A DNA stretch of 36,699 nt, taken from assembly GCA_002381945.1 (NCBI GenBank), contig DFXY01000020.1, positions 1-36,699 on the forward strand, given 5' to 3'. The DNA comes from Bacteriovoracaceae bacterium UBA4096. Its GTDB lineage: Bacteria > Bdellovibrionota > Bacteriovoracia > Bacteriovoracales > Bacteriovoracaceae. The notes under the pieces were generated by a model. That model did not search any database. It saw only the letters and a list, made by a program, of their open reading frames with translations, and was not told the DNA's origin. The position numbers and the translations under genes are program-made. Shown here one piece after another: positions 14,085 through 22,138 of this stretch (position 1 is the first letter of the stretch; each line of letters begins with the position of its first letter).

Positions 14085-15263
14085 CTAACGTCTAAGTGGT
14101 CGATAAATATGTCTTAAGTGTGAAAGTGGAATCGGAGAATTCTTAAAGTTCTTAGAACGCGCATACATCCACATAAAGTCAGGACGGGTTTGAGTAATCC
14201 ATTCTCCACCAATCACCTGACCAGAACCATTTATCTCAACAATGTACTCGTAATTTTTTGTTAAAAATTTCTGATGCGGTGTCAGTGTCACAGGAAGCTT
14301 CGAAACAAAGTTTTGAGCTCCGCTGGCAGCTAGTTCCGGTGTGAAGAACTTTAATTCTTCACCATAAGTCATGTCCATCTTAATTCGAACTCGTCTCTGA
14401 ATACCTTGAGCGCGGTGTGATGCTGTCACTGGTTCTTCGGCGAGAATTTGTGACTGATATCCTGTAATCGGCTGATTCCATACATCGTTAAACCGATCAA
14501 TGTCGGCCACGAAACCTTTTCCAAGGAAGCCTAGCATGTTTGAAATGATAACATGGAAGGCACCTGCATTTACGTCACGACAGTCAGGTGATTCGGCAAG
14601 TTCCGGGGCTGGATAGGCCCGATGCTCAGGACGATCACGATCATCACCTTCTCCCTCTACTTTTCCGTTCACTTTGCATCTTCTCCCAGCAAAAGCAAAT
14701 GTCTCACCTTTGTAGTTGTAAGACTCATGCATGGCCAGGAGGGATTTCACATCAGAAGATCCAAAAGGCACCTTGATCCCATCGCGATTGGTAACAACTA
14801 CAGGCTCTGGTTCAGGATAATTAATGGCCGCCTGGGCCCAACCATGACAAATACCTTCCCACCAAAGATCTCTCGGGCTGTAGAGATTCAGGGCACGTTT
14901 TGTCAGGGTGTAGTTGTAGTCGCTATTAGAAATATCATAAAGCTCGGCCGGTGAAAGTTGGCCAATGGCCTTTTGATCCATTTTTAAAAGTTCTTCCCTG
15001 GAGTGAAGGCGATACTTGAAGGGAGTTGGATTTGGATGGCTCCATCGATAAGCGATACCACCTTTATTCGAAGGCCAGTAACTTTCCGACCATCCCAGAC
15101 GATCGTCATTTAAGCGACCATTCATTGGAAGGGCGTTGAAATCCGTCATAATCCTCATCCCAGCGATTCGATTGAAATTTGCAGGATGACTTCCACCCTC
15201 GTAAAGTTCTGCCCGGGTGGGTGAGGTTGCAAGCATCAGCGAGCAGAGAAAAAAGAACTTCAT
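14085..15263 (-). CDS. Secreted elicitor-type transglutaminase-like protein
   Basis: A 392-residue exported protein: signal peptide MKFFFLCSLMLATSPTRA. The centre matches the transglutaminase-elicitor family (the Phytophthora GP42/Pep-13 group, with bacterial members in Vibrio and predatory bacteria): LWWEGICHGWAQAA gives nucleophile C139, and VNAGAFHVIISNMLG gives H237; the C-terminal part (YEYIVEINGSGQVIGGEW, then RPDFMWMY) is also typical. Transglutaminases join Gln side chains to Lys amines; related Cys-His proteins can be proteases or deamidases. A strong AAGGAGACC site precedes the ATG. It is transcribed alone with its own hairpin at 14050-14073. The family call rests on the two active-site motifs and their order. 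Confidence 0.7.
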   Translation of the reverse strand: MKFFFLCSLMLATSPTRAELYEGGSHPANFNRIAGMRIMTDFNALPMNGRLNDDRLGWSESYWPSNKGGIAYRWSHPNPTPFKYRLHSREELLKMDQKAIGQLSPAELYDISNSDYNYTLTKRALNLYSPRDLWWEGICHGWAQAAINYPEPEPVVVTNRDGIKVPFGSSDVKSLLAMHESYNYKGETFAFAGRRCKVNGKVEGEGDDRDRPEHRAYPAPELAESPDCRDVNAGAFHVIISNMLGFLGKGFVADIDRFNDVWNQPITGYQSQILAEEPVTASHRAQGIQRRVRIKMDMTYGEELKFFTPELAASGAQNFVSKLPVTLTPHQKFLTKNYEYIVEINGSGQVIGGEWITQTRPDFMWMYARSKNFKNSPIPLSHLRHIYRPLRR

Positions 15264-15401
15264 GTGGTCTCCTTTTTAACGAACAATTAAAAAATTTATA
15301 GCCAATGAAAATGATTTGCTCAATCCATCCACGTGGAATTTTACAATGAAGTGATAAGTCTGGGCTTTTAGACTCTGACGCTTAAGAATGACGGGATGAA
15401 G

Positions 15402-16028
15402 CTACAGGAAGATTAAAGTATCTTTTAGTTCGGAAGGTTGAGCGTCACTGACTTTTCCACCAAAATCCTTCAAGATTTTCTGCTCAAGGCTTTCAATACT
15501 TTGAATAAAACCCAGCGCCATATGATGTGCCTTAAAATGTGTTTGCATGATTTGGATTAATTCATCCAGTTCAGCTTGTGAAATTTGTGATTTTAATTTT
15601 TCATCAACTAAAACTGTGATCTTTCTTTCCAGCACTGACACCATAATCATGGCAGTAACTTTGTGAGAGACCTTAGAGGTTCCTAGAGTGTGGAAATATT
15701 CAAGCGCTTTTTCAGTGCATTCACGATCTGTTTCCAGGTCACTCAGAGCAAATTTTTTTGCCCAGCTGAAGTGACCAACCCAAGTCATGAGAAGAGTGAT
15801 AAATAACATGCCTAAAGGCCAGAGGTAAGCATGATGAAATTCAAAAAAAAGGCTAAAAATAAAAGTCAGAACAAACCCAGAAAGGATTCCAAATCTCCAG
15901 GAGGCGCCAGGGTATTCATCAGAGGATCTCGCCAAAACTAATAGAAGTTCGCAACCAGTATTGGCCTCAAAACTTTTAAGCCTTGATTCAACTAATTTTA
16001 CGTCTTCCTGGATAAGAATATTCCGCAT
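15402..16028 (-). CDS. TPM-domain membrane protein (second TPM gene)
   Basis: A 208-residue protein starting MRNILIQEDVKLVESRL. A TPM-like segment wraps a pair of transmembrane helices: ANTGCELLLVLARSSDEYPG, then FGILSGFVLTFIFSLFF and LWPLGMLFITLLMTW (about 52-95), then GTSKVSHKVTAMIMVSVLERKITVLVDEKL typical of the TPM core, and a C-terminal helix EQKILKDFGGKVS. The start at 16028 is preferred to an upstream one because the ATG overlaps the TAA of the first TPM gene (TAATG). It is the last gene of lemA-TPM-TPM, an arrangement seen in many Gram-negatives; role probably in envelope quality control or membrane-protein biogenesis, not proven. Confidence 0.75.
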   Translation of the reverse strand: MRNILIQEDVKLVESRLKSFEANTGCELLLVLARSSDEYPGASWRFGILSGFVLTFIFSLFFEFHHAYLWPLGMLFITLLMTWVGHFSWAKKFALSDLETDRECTEKALEYFHTLGTSKVSHKVTAMIMVSVLERKITVLVDEKLKSQISQAELDELIQIMQTHFKAHHMALGFIQSIESLEQKILKDFGGKVSDAQPSELKDTLIFL

Positions 16029-16876
16029 TACCAACTCCCTGAAGATCCGCCGCCGGAGAAGCCGCCACCGCCGCCACTCCAACCACCACCACCGCCAAAG
16101 CCGCCACCGCCACCATATCTTCCCCCGCGACTACTTGCTAGCATCACGAGGAAATTACCAAGGCCAATGAGACCGATGATTGATCCGAAAACAAACATCA
16201 TGAATAATAGAACTACGGGAAGTCCCATAAACCCGCCAACTGCTGCGACTCCCAAACCTGAAGTAAAGCCTCTAAGTCCCGGTTTCCTTCTGAATATCAT
16301 ACCGATTAAAGAGAGAACGATCATCAGGATGACAATAAGACCTAAATTGATTTTAGGAATTGTTTGAGGAGCGCGACGAACTATTCGGCTACCGCCACTT
16401 GAAGTCTTAATATTAAATCGCTGGGCCACATCTTGCAGGAAGAGTCGAAGACCTCCATGATAATCACCACGACGGAAAAACTCCGGAAAGATTTCCTTGG
16501 TAAATTTGGCCGTATCAAAATCTGTTATTTCACCCTCAATTCCATTTCCAACTTCAATCCGCATTTGCCTTTCAGCTTTAGCAATGACAACCAGAAGGCC
16601 ATTATCTTTTTCCTTTGAGCCCAGTTGCCATTTCTCGACCACTGCAATTGAAAAATCTTCAATCGGGTAACCTTGTAAATCAGGAACTGTAAGGATGGTA
16701 ATTTGTGGCCCTTGATTGGTATGGATTTCGTAGGCCAGTTCAGAGAGATCGCGTCTTTGGGATTCCTGAAGGAACCCTCCTAAATCCATAACCGGCGAGG
16801 TTAGTGTGGGGAGCTTAAGTTCAGCTCCCAGCACATTAAAAGAAAATAAGAGGATTAAGCTTAGGAAAAAGCGCAC
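16028..16876 (-). CDS. YgcG-family TPM-domain protein with Gly-rich tail
   Basis: A 282-residue protein with signal peptide (MRFFLSLILLFSFNVLG), a periplasmic TPM domain (about 25-150: SPVMDLGGFLQESQRRDLSE, then GPQITILTVPDLQGYPIEDF, KDNGLLVVIAKAERQMRIE and GNGIEGEITDFDT), two or three hydrophobic helices (about 172-250) and a tail of Gly/Ser/Phe/Trp repeats ending GGGSSGSW. This is the classic YgcG layout, next to lemA. Homologues have been linked to heat tolerance and phosphatase-like folding of TPM; the bacterial role remains uncertain. It starts inside the lemA stop codon and ends inside the next start, so translation is coupled. Confidence 0.85.
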   Translation of the reverse strand: MRFFLSLILLFSFNVLGAELKLPTLTSPVMDLGGFLQESQRRDLSELAYEIHTNQGPQITILTVPDLQGYPIEDFSIAVVEKWQLGSKEKDNGLLVVIAKAERQMRIEVGNGIEGEITDFDTAKFTKEIFPEFFRRGDYHGGLRLFLQDVAQRFNIKTSSGGSRIVRRAPQTIPKINLGLIVILMIVLSLIGMIFRRKPGLRGFTSGLGVAAVGGFMGLPVVLLFMMFVFGSIIGLIGLGNFLVMLASSRGGRYGGGGGFGGGGGWSGGGGGFSGGGSSGSW

Positions 16877-17448
16877 TAGAATTTAACTTCCGGTGTGGCC
16901 TGTTCTGGTTCTGAAACAGTAAATTGCGGCTTCTTTTCAAACTTGTGAATCAAAGAATTGGTAAGGCTTGTTGGGAAGACCGTCACCAAATTATTAAATT
17001 CCTGAACCGCTTCAATGTAGCGCCTGCGTGCGATGGCGATACGATTTTCAGTTCCTTCAAGTTGCGTCTGTAGCCCTTGAAAATTCTGATTCGCCTTGAG
17101 ATCAGGATATCTTTCCGAGACCACCATAAGTCGTCCCAATGCTTGAGAAACTCCTGCTTGGGCCTTTTGAAATTCCTGTAATTTTTCCGGTGTTAGATTT
17201 TTCGGATCAACTGTTACTGCCGTGGCCTTGGCACGAGCAGAAATAACACCTTCGAGTGTTTCTTTTTCATGAGAGGCATAACCTTTAACGGTATTAACCA
17301 AATTAGGAATCAAATCAGTTCTACGTTTATATTGGTTTAACACTTCTGCCCAAGCAGCTTCAACATTGTTGTTTGAAGTCGGAATGGATTGAAGACCACA
17401 CGAAACTAAAAAGAGGGATACCAGGACAATTACTAACGACGATTTCAT
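16876..17448 (-). CDS. lemA: LemA-family lipoprotein
   Basis: A 190-residue LemA protein: lipobox FLVSC (C17), then the four-helix core with AWAEVLNQYKRRTDLIPNLV, NTVKGYASHEKETLEGVISA, a long helix SQALGRLMVVSERYPDLKAN and the signature NRIAIARRRYIEAVQEFNNL, ending with VFPTSLTNSLI and KPQF. Everything matches the family. LemA proteins are envelope anchored with the bundle outside the cytosol; function is poorly known. First gene of the lemA-TPM-TPM unit; GGGAG precedes the ATG. A strong rpsT terminator lies between it and the upstream rpsT, so it needs its own promoter. Confidence 0.93.
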   Translation of the reverse strand: MKSSLVIVLVSLFLVSCGLQSIPTSNNNVEAAWAEVLNQYKRRTDLIPNLVNTVKGYASHEKETLEGVISARAKATAVTVDPKNLTPEKLQEFQKAQAGVSQALGRLMVVSERYPDLKANQNFQGLQTQLEGTENRIAIARRRYIEAVQEFNNLVTVFPTSLTNSLIHKFEKKPQFTVSEPEQATPEVKF

Positions 17449-17483
17449 TAAGAGCTCCCGAGTTAAATAGCATAAAATAAAAA

Positions 17484-17509
17484 ACCCAAAGTACTCTCAT
17501 ACTTTGGGT
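17484..17509 (-). terminator. rpsT intrinsic terminator
   Basis: On the minus strand ACCCAAAGTA, a 6-base loop and TACTTTGGGT are followed directly by TTTTTTATTTT. A 10-base-pair stem with an excellent U tract 33 bases after the rpsT stop. Confidence 0.9.
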
Positions 17510-17542
17510 CTAATTTTGTTTAAATCAAGTGCTTATGGCAAA

Positions 17543-17809
17543 TTATTTATTCATTCCTGCAACGAGCTTAGTAAGACGAGAAGTCTTACGCGCAGCTGTT
17601 TGTTTCTTCATTGCTGGTGACTTAGCAAGCTTCGCAAGAAGTGATTGAGCTTTTACAAGAAGGGATTGTGCAGTAGCAAGATCGCCCTTTGTAACAGCAG
17701 CACGAAGAGCTTTTACAGCTGTACGTGACTTAGCAGTTTTTGTTTTGTTCGTCATACGACGAGTTTTTTCTTGTTTTGCTCTTTTAACTGATGATTTGTG
17801 ATTCGCCAC
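17543..17809 (-). CDS. rpsT: 30S ribosomal protein S20
   Basis: An 88-residue, strongly basic helical protein beginning MANHKSSVKRAKQEKTRR, with NKTKTAKSRTAVKALRAAV and the C-terminal AARKTSRLTKLVAGMNK: unmistakable S20, which binds the 5' domain of 16S rRNA. The initiation codon is GTG (17809-17807), placed behind AGGAGAACCACT; S20 genes often use a weak start codon, and in Escherichia coli (UUG) this takes part in autogenous control. Codon choice is more biased than in neighbours, as for other ribosomal genes. It is transcribed alone, with a promoter candidate at 17853-17882 and a strong terminator. Confidence 0.98.
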   Translation of the reverse strand: MANHKSSVKRAKQEKTRRMTNKTKTAKSRTAVKALRAAVTKGDLATAQSLLVKAQSLLAKLAKSPAMKKQTAARKTSRLTKLVAGMNK

Positions 17810-17852
17810 AGTGGTTCTCCTAATTACAATCTTTTTTCAAAAATATTGCGAT

Positions 17853-17882
17853 GTTATAAACCTAAAGTCACCCTCATGGCAA
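17853..17882 (-). promoter_or_regulatory. rpsT sigma-70-like promoter
   Basis: On the minus strand TTGCCA (17882-17877) and TATAAC (17858-17853), 18 bases apart, or TTATAA with 17, lie about 45 bases before the rpsT GTG. Both boxes are close to consensus and the spacing fits. Confidence 0.55.
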
Positions 17883-17902
17883 GAGTGAATCGATAAAGGT
17901 CT

Positions 17903-17931
17903 TTGGCAAAACACATGCAATAAGGTACTTT
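17903..17931 (+). promoter_or_regulatory. Possible promoter of the hbd operon
   Basis: TTGGCA (17903-17908), a 17-base spacer and TACTTT (17926-17931) lie 40 bases before the hbd ATG. The -10 is weak, so this is only a candidate; a TATATAA further on (about 17952) is an alternative. Confidence 0.3.
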
Positions 17932-17970
17932 TTCCTCGCTAAACCTTCATTATATAAGGAATTATCTCCT

Positions 17971-18828
17971 ATGAAAAACATTCAAGTTATTGGAATTGTT
18001 GGTGCTGGTCAAATGGGACGTGGAATTGCACAAGTTGCTGCCCAGTCAGGATTTGAAGTTATTCTTTTTGATGCTTTTAAAAATTCTCTCGATTTTGGTC
18101 ACTCTTTTATTAAGACGCAGCTCGATAAAGGGGTGGAAAAGAATAAATGGACTGCCGATGACGCTAAAAACGCTTTTGGAAGAATCAAGGCCACAATGGA
18201 AATGAGTGATCTTAAGAATTGTGATCTAGTAGTGGAAGCGGCCACTGAAAAGAAAGAATTAAAGTTCGATATTTTCAGAAAGCTTGATGAAGTGGTCCAG
18301 GAAAATGCGATTTTGGCATCAAACACTTCATCTATTTCAATTACTGAAATCGCAGCTGTCACAAAACGTCCTCATCTAGTGGCCGGTATGCACTTTATGA
18401 ATCCAGTGCCTGTGATGAAGTTAGTCGAAGGTATCCGTGGATTAGAAACTTCTGATGAAACTTTTAATACGGTAGCTGCCACCGCTGAAAAAATGGGCAA
18501 AGTATTTGTCCGTGCGAAGGATTTTCCGGGATTCGCAGTAAACCGCATTCTTATGCCAATGATTAATGAAGCTGTATACGCTCTTTATGAAGGCGTAGCC
18601 GAAGTAAAAGATATTGATACGGCGATGAAGCTTGGAACGAATCAACCTATGGGTCCTTTGGAATTGGCGGATTTTATTGGACTTGATACTTGTTTAGCTA
18701 TCATGAATGTTCTTCATGATGGGTTAGGTGATACAAAATATCGTCCTTGTCCTCTCCTGAAGCAGTATGTGGCCGCAGGCAGATTTGGTCGCAAGAACGG
18801 AAAAGGATTTTATAGTTATGATAAATAA
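17971..18828 (+). CDS. hbd: 3-hydroxybutyryl-CoA dehydrogenase
   Basis: A 285-residue NAD(P)-dependent dehydrogenase of typical length. The Rossmann motif IVGAGQMGRGIAQVA opens the protein, FDAF follows as second strand, SNTSSISITEIA comes in the middle, and HFMNPVPVMKLVEG holds catalytic His H141. FPGFAVNRILMPMINEA and PMGPLELADFIGLD mark the C-terminal dimerisation domain, and GRFGRKNGKGFYSY ends it. It oxidises 3-hydroxyacyl-CoA (short chain) to acetoacetyl-CoA or the reverse. It is the first gene of an hbd/crotonase/acyl-CoA dehydrogenase set and overlaps the crotonase start by 11 bases. The direction of the pathway (oxidation or butyryl formation) cannot be read from this gene alone. Confidence 0.96.
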   Translation: MKNIQVIGIVGAGQMGRGIAQVAAQSGFEVILFDAFKNSLDFGHSFIKTQLDKGVEKNKWTADDAKNAFGRIKATMEMSDLKNCDLVVEAATEKKELKFDIFRKLDEVVQENAILASNTSSISITEIAAVTKRPHLVAGMHFMNPVPVMKLVEGIRGLETSDETFNTVAATAEKMGKVFVRAKDFPGFAVNRILMPMINEAVYALYEGVAEVKDIDTAMKLGTNQPMGPLELADFIGLDTCLAIMNVLHDGLGDTKYRPCPLLKQYVAAGRFGRKNGKGFYSYDK

Positions 18829-19600
18829 TTTTGAAACCATTCATCTTGATTCCAGTGGAGAAGTAGGGATTTTAACCATCAATCGACCGGCCAAACTGAA
18901 TGCACTTAATATTCAGGTGCATCGGGAGCTAAAAACCCTTCTCACTGAACTTCAGCATTCTTCATTAAAAGGTCTGATCTTAACTGGAGAAGGCGAAAAA
19001 GCTTTTATAGCAGGTGCTGATATTGCTGAAATGAAGCCAATGTCGACTGCGGAAGCAGCAGCTTTCTCTGAGCTAGGTCAACAGGTTACTTTGCTGATGG
19101 AATCGCTGCCGTTTCCTACCATTGCGGCCGTTAATGGCTTTGCTTTGGGAGGCGGGTTTGAAATGGCCTTGGCCTGTGATTTTATCTTTGCTACTGAAAA
19201 TGCCGTCTTTGGTTTACCTGAAGTTAAACTCGGCTTGATTCCTGGTTTTGGCGGAACCCAAAGACTCACTCGTGTTGTAGGTGAAAGGCGAGCAAAAGAG
19301 ATCATGTTCTCAGGACGCAATATTAAAGCTGCTGAAGCTAAATCACTGGGTATTGCTCTGGAGCTTTTTGCAGATAAAACGCAATTAATGGAAGAGACAA
19401 AAAATTGGTTTAAACAGGCCAATGCTAATTCTTCCTATGCTATTGCCCGAGCTAAAGAAACTTTGAGACTGGGAGTTGAGATGACTCTGGAAGAAGGACT
19501 TAAAGTTGAAGCGAAAGCTTTTGGAGACATCTTTCAAACGGAACAAATGATTGAAGGTACACAGGCCTTCCTTGAAAAAAGAAAAGCAAATTTTAAATAA
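18818..19600 (+). CDS. Enoyl-CoA hydratase (crotonase family)
   Basis: A 260-residue crotonase of standard length. The oxyanion-hole and active-site motifs are complete: NRPAKLNALN, AFIAGADIAEM, NGFALGGGFEMALACDF with the first catalytic Glu, and FGLPEVKLGLIPGFGGTQRL with the second. The tail (EGLKVEAKAFGDIF and EGTQAFLEKRK) is typical. It hydrates trans-2-enoyl-CoA to 3-hydroxyacyl-CoA. I use the ATG at 18818, giving family length, rather than 18767 which would extend back into hbd; AAAAGGATTTT lies in front of it inside the hbd coding end. Part of the hbd-crotonase-acyl-CoA dehydrogenase operon. Confidence 0.94.
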   Translation: MINNFETIHLDSSGEVGILTINRPAKLNALNIQVHRELKTLLTELQHSSLKGLILTGEGEKAFIAGADIAEMKPMSTAEAAAFSELGQQVTLLMESLPFPTIAAVNGFALGGGFEMALACDFIFATENAVFGLPEVKLGLIPGFGGTQRLTRVVGERRAKEIMFSGRNIKAAEAKSLGIALELFADKTQLMEETKNWFKQANANSSYAIARAKETLRLGVEMTLEEGLKVEAKAFGDIFQTEQMIEGTQAFLEKRKANFK

Positions 19601-19611
19601 AAGGAATACAT

Positions 19612-20754
19612 ATGCTACTTGATGAACAATACAAAGAAATTCGTGACATGGTTAAGAAGTTTTCTGATTCCGAGGTCCTTCCTCTTGCCCAGAAGATTGA
19701 TCATGAAGGCCACTTACCCAAGGAAATTATCAGCAAGCTTGCTGAAAACGGTTTCCTGGGATCTTATGTTCCAGAAGAATATGGCGGGGCCGGTATGGAT
19801 TACATGTCCTATACTTTAATAGTCGAAGAAATTTCCCGTAACTGCGCTTCTACCGGAGTATTTGTTTCGGCCCATACCTCTCTTGGTATCTGGCCCATCT
19901 TAAATTTCGGAACTGAAGCTCAGAAGAAAAAGTACCTTCCTAAAATGTCTTCTGGGGAGTGGATTGGATGTTTCTGTTTATCTGAGCCTAATGCGGGATC
20001 AGATGCCGGATCACTGACAACTTTTGCTGAAGACAAAGGTGATCATTGGGAAATTAATGGCGTTAAAAACTGGATCACTAACGGCAAAGAAGCTGGTGTC
20101 TGTATTGTTTTCGCTAAAACTAAAAAAACTCCGGATTATAAAGGTATTTCAGCTTTTATCGTTGAGACAACCACGCCAGGATTTTCAATCATTAAAGAAG
20201 AAGACAAGCTTGGAATTCGTGGATCTTCAACATGTCAGTTAGCTTTTGATAAAGTCAAAGTTCCTAAAGACGCTCTTCTAGGTGAGCCAGAAAAAGGCTT
20301 TCGTGTGGCCATGGCGACATTAGATGGCGGACGGATTGGAATTGCGTCTCAAGCCTTGGGAATTGCTCAAGGGGCTTTTGATTACGCAATTCGTTACACA
20401 AAAGAGCGTATTCAGTTTGGCAAACCTCTTTCAGATCTTCAGGGTGTTCAGTTCATGTTGGCAGATATGAGTACTAAAATTGGTGCTTCCCGCCTCCTTA
20501 TTTATCATGCGGCGGCCTTAAAAGATGCGGGGCAGCCATATTCAAAAGAATCTGCCCAGGCCAAGCTATTTGCTTCAGAAGCCGCCATGTGGATTACCAC
20601 TAAGGCCATCCAGCTATGTGGCGGTAATGGTTATACTAAAGAGTATCCAGTTGAAAGATTCTTCCGGGATGCCAAAATAACAGAAATTTATGAAGGCACT
20701 TCGGAAGTTCAAAGAATGGTTATTGCCTCCGCTGAATTAAAAGCAATCCATTAA
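19612..20754 (+). CDS. Short-chain acyl-CoA dehydrogenase
   Basis: A 380-residue flavoprotein of the acyl-CoA dehydrogenase family, nearest in look to butyryl/short-chain enzymes. Signatures: GFLGSYVPEEYGGAGMDYM, CLSEPNAGSDAGSL (FAD-binding), LGIRGSSTCQLAFDKVKVP, FGKPLSDLQGVQFMLADM, and the C-terminal CGGNGYTKEYPVERFFRDAK followed by EIYEGTSEVQ with the catalytic base E361. It introduces the 2,3 double bond in acyl-CoA and passes electrons to ETF, which is not encoded in the window. Eleven bases after the crotonase stop, with AAAAGGAATACAT as ribosome site. A hairpin at 20771-20795 closes the operon. Confidence 0.95.
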   Translation: MLLDEQYKEIRDMVKKFSDSEVLPLAQKIDHEGHLPKEIISKLAENGFLGSYVPEEYGGAGMDYMSYTLIVEEISRNCASTGVFVSAHTSLGIWPILNFGTEAQKKKYLPKMSSGEWIGCFCLSEPNAGSDAGSLTTFAEDKGDHWEINGVKNWITNGKEAGVCIVFAKTKKTPDYKGISAFIVETTTPGFSIIKEEDKLGIRGSSTCQLAFDKVKVPKDALLGEPEKGFRVAMATLDGGRIGIASQALGIAQGAFDYAIRYTKERIQFGKPLSDLQGVQFMLADMSTKIGASRLLIYHAAALKDAGQPYSKESAQAKLFASEAAMWITTKAIQLCGGNGYTKEYPVERFFRDAKITEIYEGTSEVQRMVIASAELKAIH

Positions 20755-20770
20755 TTTTACGCTCGTCAAG

Positions 20771-20795
20771 GGACACTCTGTTTGCTAGAGTGTCC
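20771..20795 (+). terminator. Hairpin ending the hbd operon
   Basis: GGACACTCT (20771-20779) and AGAGTGTCC (20787-20795) form a 9-base-pair stem with a 7-base loop, 16 bases after the dehydrogenase stop, followed by ATTAAATTTGTTTT. Moderately good intrinsic terminator. Confidence 0.65.
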
Positions 20796-20853
20796 ATTAA
20801 ATTTGTTTTATTCGCGAAGTATTCGCGTCAGTTAATTTTTTGAGGAGAAAATC

Positions 20854-22107
20854 ATGGCGAAAAAGAAGCCGACTGCTAAAATGCCAGTGAAAAAGCCAGC
20901 AGCTAAAACTGCGGGGAAAAAACCGGTAGCGAAAGCTCCTCCAAAAAAAGCGGCACCAATGGCAAAAAAAGCGACTCCAAAGAAAACAGCAGTAGTTAAA
21001 AAAGCCCCTGCTAAAAAAGCAGCACCAGCTAAAAAAGTTCAACCTAAAAAAGTTGAAAAAAAAGCTGCTCCTAAATCACTTAAAGATACTGTGATTAAGG
21101 CTGCTTCCAAATTAATGGCGAAGGCCAAGCCACTTTCTAAAGAGCAGGAAAAGAAGCTTAAAGAAAAAGAGAAGGCCCTTGCTGCCAAAGAAAAAGCTCG
21201 TCTTGAAAAAGAAAAAGCCAAAGAGAAGGCCCTTGCTGCCAAAGAAAAAGAGAAAGAACTGAAAGATAAGTCTCGCCAGAAAGAGCTTGAGAAAAAGCAG
21301 AAAGAGCAAGAGAAGCTAGATGCTAAAGCAGAGAAGGAAGCCGAGAAGGCCCGTGCTAAAGCTGAAAAAGAAGCTGGCAAAAAGAAAAAGAAGAAAAAAG
21401 GCGACGATGAGGACGAAGACGATGATGAAGACATCGAACTAGGTCCAGATGATGAGCCTGCTTTTGGTGAAGAAAGAAAAACCAAAAAAGTTGAAGACGA
21501 TGATTTTGATGAGTTCGAAGAAGAATACAAAAAATCAAAGGCGACTAAGAAAAGTGGAAAGAAAGCTTATGAAGAAGATGATGCCACTGTAGACCTCTTC
21601 ATCTCTAAGCCTTCTAAAAAAGCAAATAGCGCCGTGATGGCCGATCTTGAGAATAATATTGCAGATGAAATCGCTCAATTGCGTGAGCATTTCAACTGGA
21701 AAGATATCGCTGAGGCTATCGGAACAATGGATTTTTTCATTGATCCTAGAAATGATGAGTGTATTGAAAAAGGTTGCGACAACATCCGCACTACACAGAG
21801 TTATTGCCGCCTTCATTATCTTCGTAACTGGAAGACAGTGCAGAAGAAGCGCGATATTTTGAAAGAAGGAAAACTTCAGGAGTACATCGAAGAACTTATC
21901 TCGAAGTATCCTCCTAAGTATATTGAAGCTCTTCTTTCTGATCTTTCTGATGATAAAGAGTTTTATCGCGTTCTTAACGAGCTTAACATCACTTCGGAAT
22001 TTGATTTTGAAGAAGATGAGTTTGAGAATGCTGTGGATGATGATGATTCTGACGATGATATTGGAATTGAGACTATTTCAAGTTCGCTTCGCTACGAAGA
22101 CGAATAA
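20854..22107 (+). CDS. Histone-H1-like Lys/Ala/Pro-tailed protein with zinc-finger-like C-terminal domain
   Basis: A 417-residue protein of four parts. Residues 1-75: Lys/Ala/Pro repeats (KKPAAKT, KKAAPAKK) like histone H1 tails. About 85-190: Lys/Glu-rich single helix or coiled coil (KEQEKKLKEKEKALAAKEK repeated). About 185-250: acidic run (DDEDEDDDEDIELGPDDE). About 265-417: folded domain with MADLENNIADEIAQLREHFNW, then C303-x4-C308-x9-C318-x2-H321 (CIEKGCDN and YCRLHYLRNW), a small zinc-finger-like motif also found in phage and bacterial DNA-associated proteins, and IEELISKYPPKYIEALLSDL. The tail suggests nucleoid binding. The gene has GAGGAG before the ATG and a strong terminator behind. 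Function inferred only. Confidence 0.6.
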   Translation: MAKKKPTAKMPVKKPAAKTAGKKPVAKAPPKKAAPMAKKATPKKTAVVKKAPAKKAAPAKKVQPKKVEKKAAPKSLKDTVIKAASKLMAKAKPLSKEQEKKLKEKEKALAAKEKARLEKEKAKEKALAAKEKEKELKDKSRQKELEKKQKEQEKLDAKAEKEAEKARAKAEKEAGKKKKKKKGDDEDEDDDEDIELGPDDEPAFGEERKTKKVEDDDFDEFEEEYKKSKATKKSGKKAYEEDDATVDLFISKPSKKANSAVMADLENNIADEIAQLREHFNWKDIAEAIGTMDFFIDPRNDECIEKGCDNIRTTQSYCRLHYLRNWKTVQKKRDILKEGKLQEYIEELISKYPPKYIEALLSDLSDDKEFYRVLNELNITSEFDFEEDEFENAVDDDDSDDDIGIETISSSLRYEDE

Positions 22108-22111
22108 AAAA

Positions 22112-22133
22112 AAGCCCCGTCACAACGGGGCTT
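22112..22133. terminator. Bidirectional intrinsic terminator
   Basis: AAGCCCCGT, CACA loop, ACGGGGCTT, followed by a run of eight T; preceded by an equal A run, so it also works for the minus-strand transglycosylase-like gene. Excellent intrinsic terminator between two convergent genes. Confidence 0.93.
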
Positions 22134-22138
22134 TTTTT

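Noticed and set aside
16028..16170. Gly-codon-rich stretch as a DNA repeat or CRISPR-like array
   Set aside because: It encodes the Gly-rich tail typical of YgcG proteins and has no regular spacer pattern.
20860..21400. Tandem-repeat or low-complexity element, and the long antisense Ser/Phe-rich frames
   Set aside because: These arise from Lys/Ala/Glu codons of the plus-strand gene; antisense frames lack ribosome sites and conserved features.
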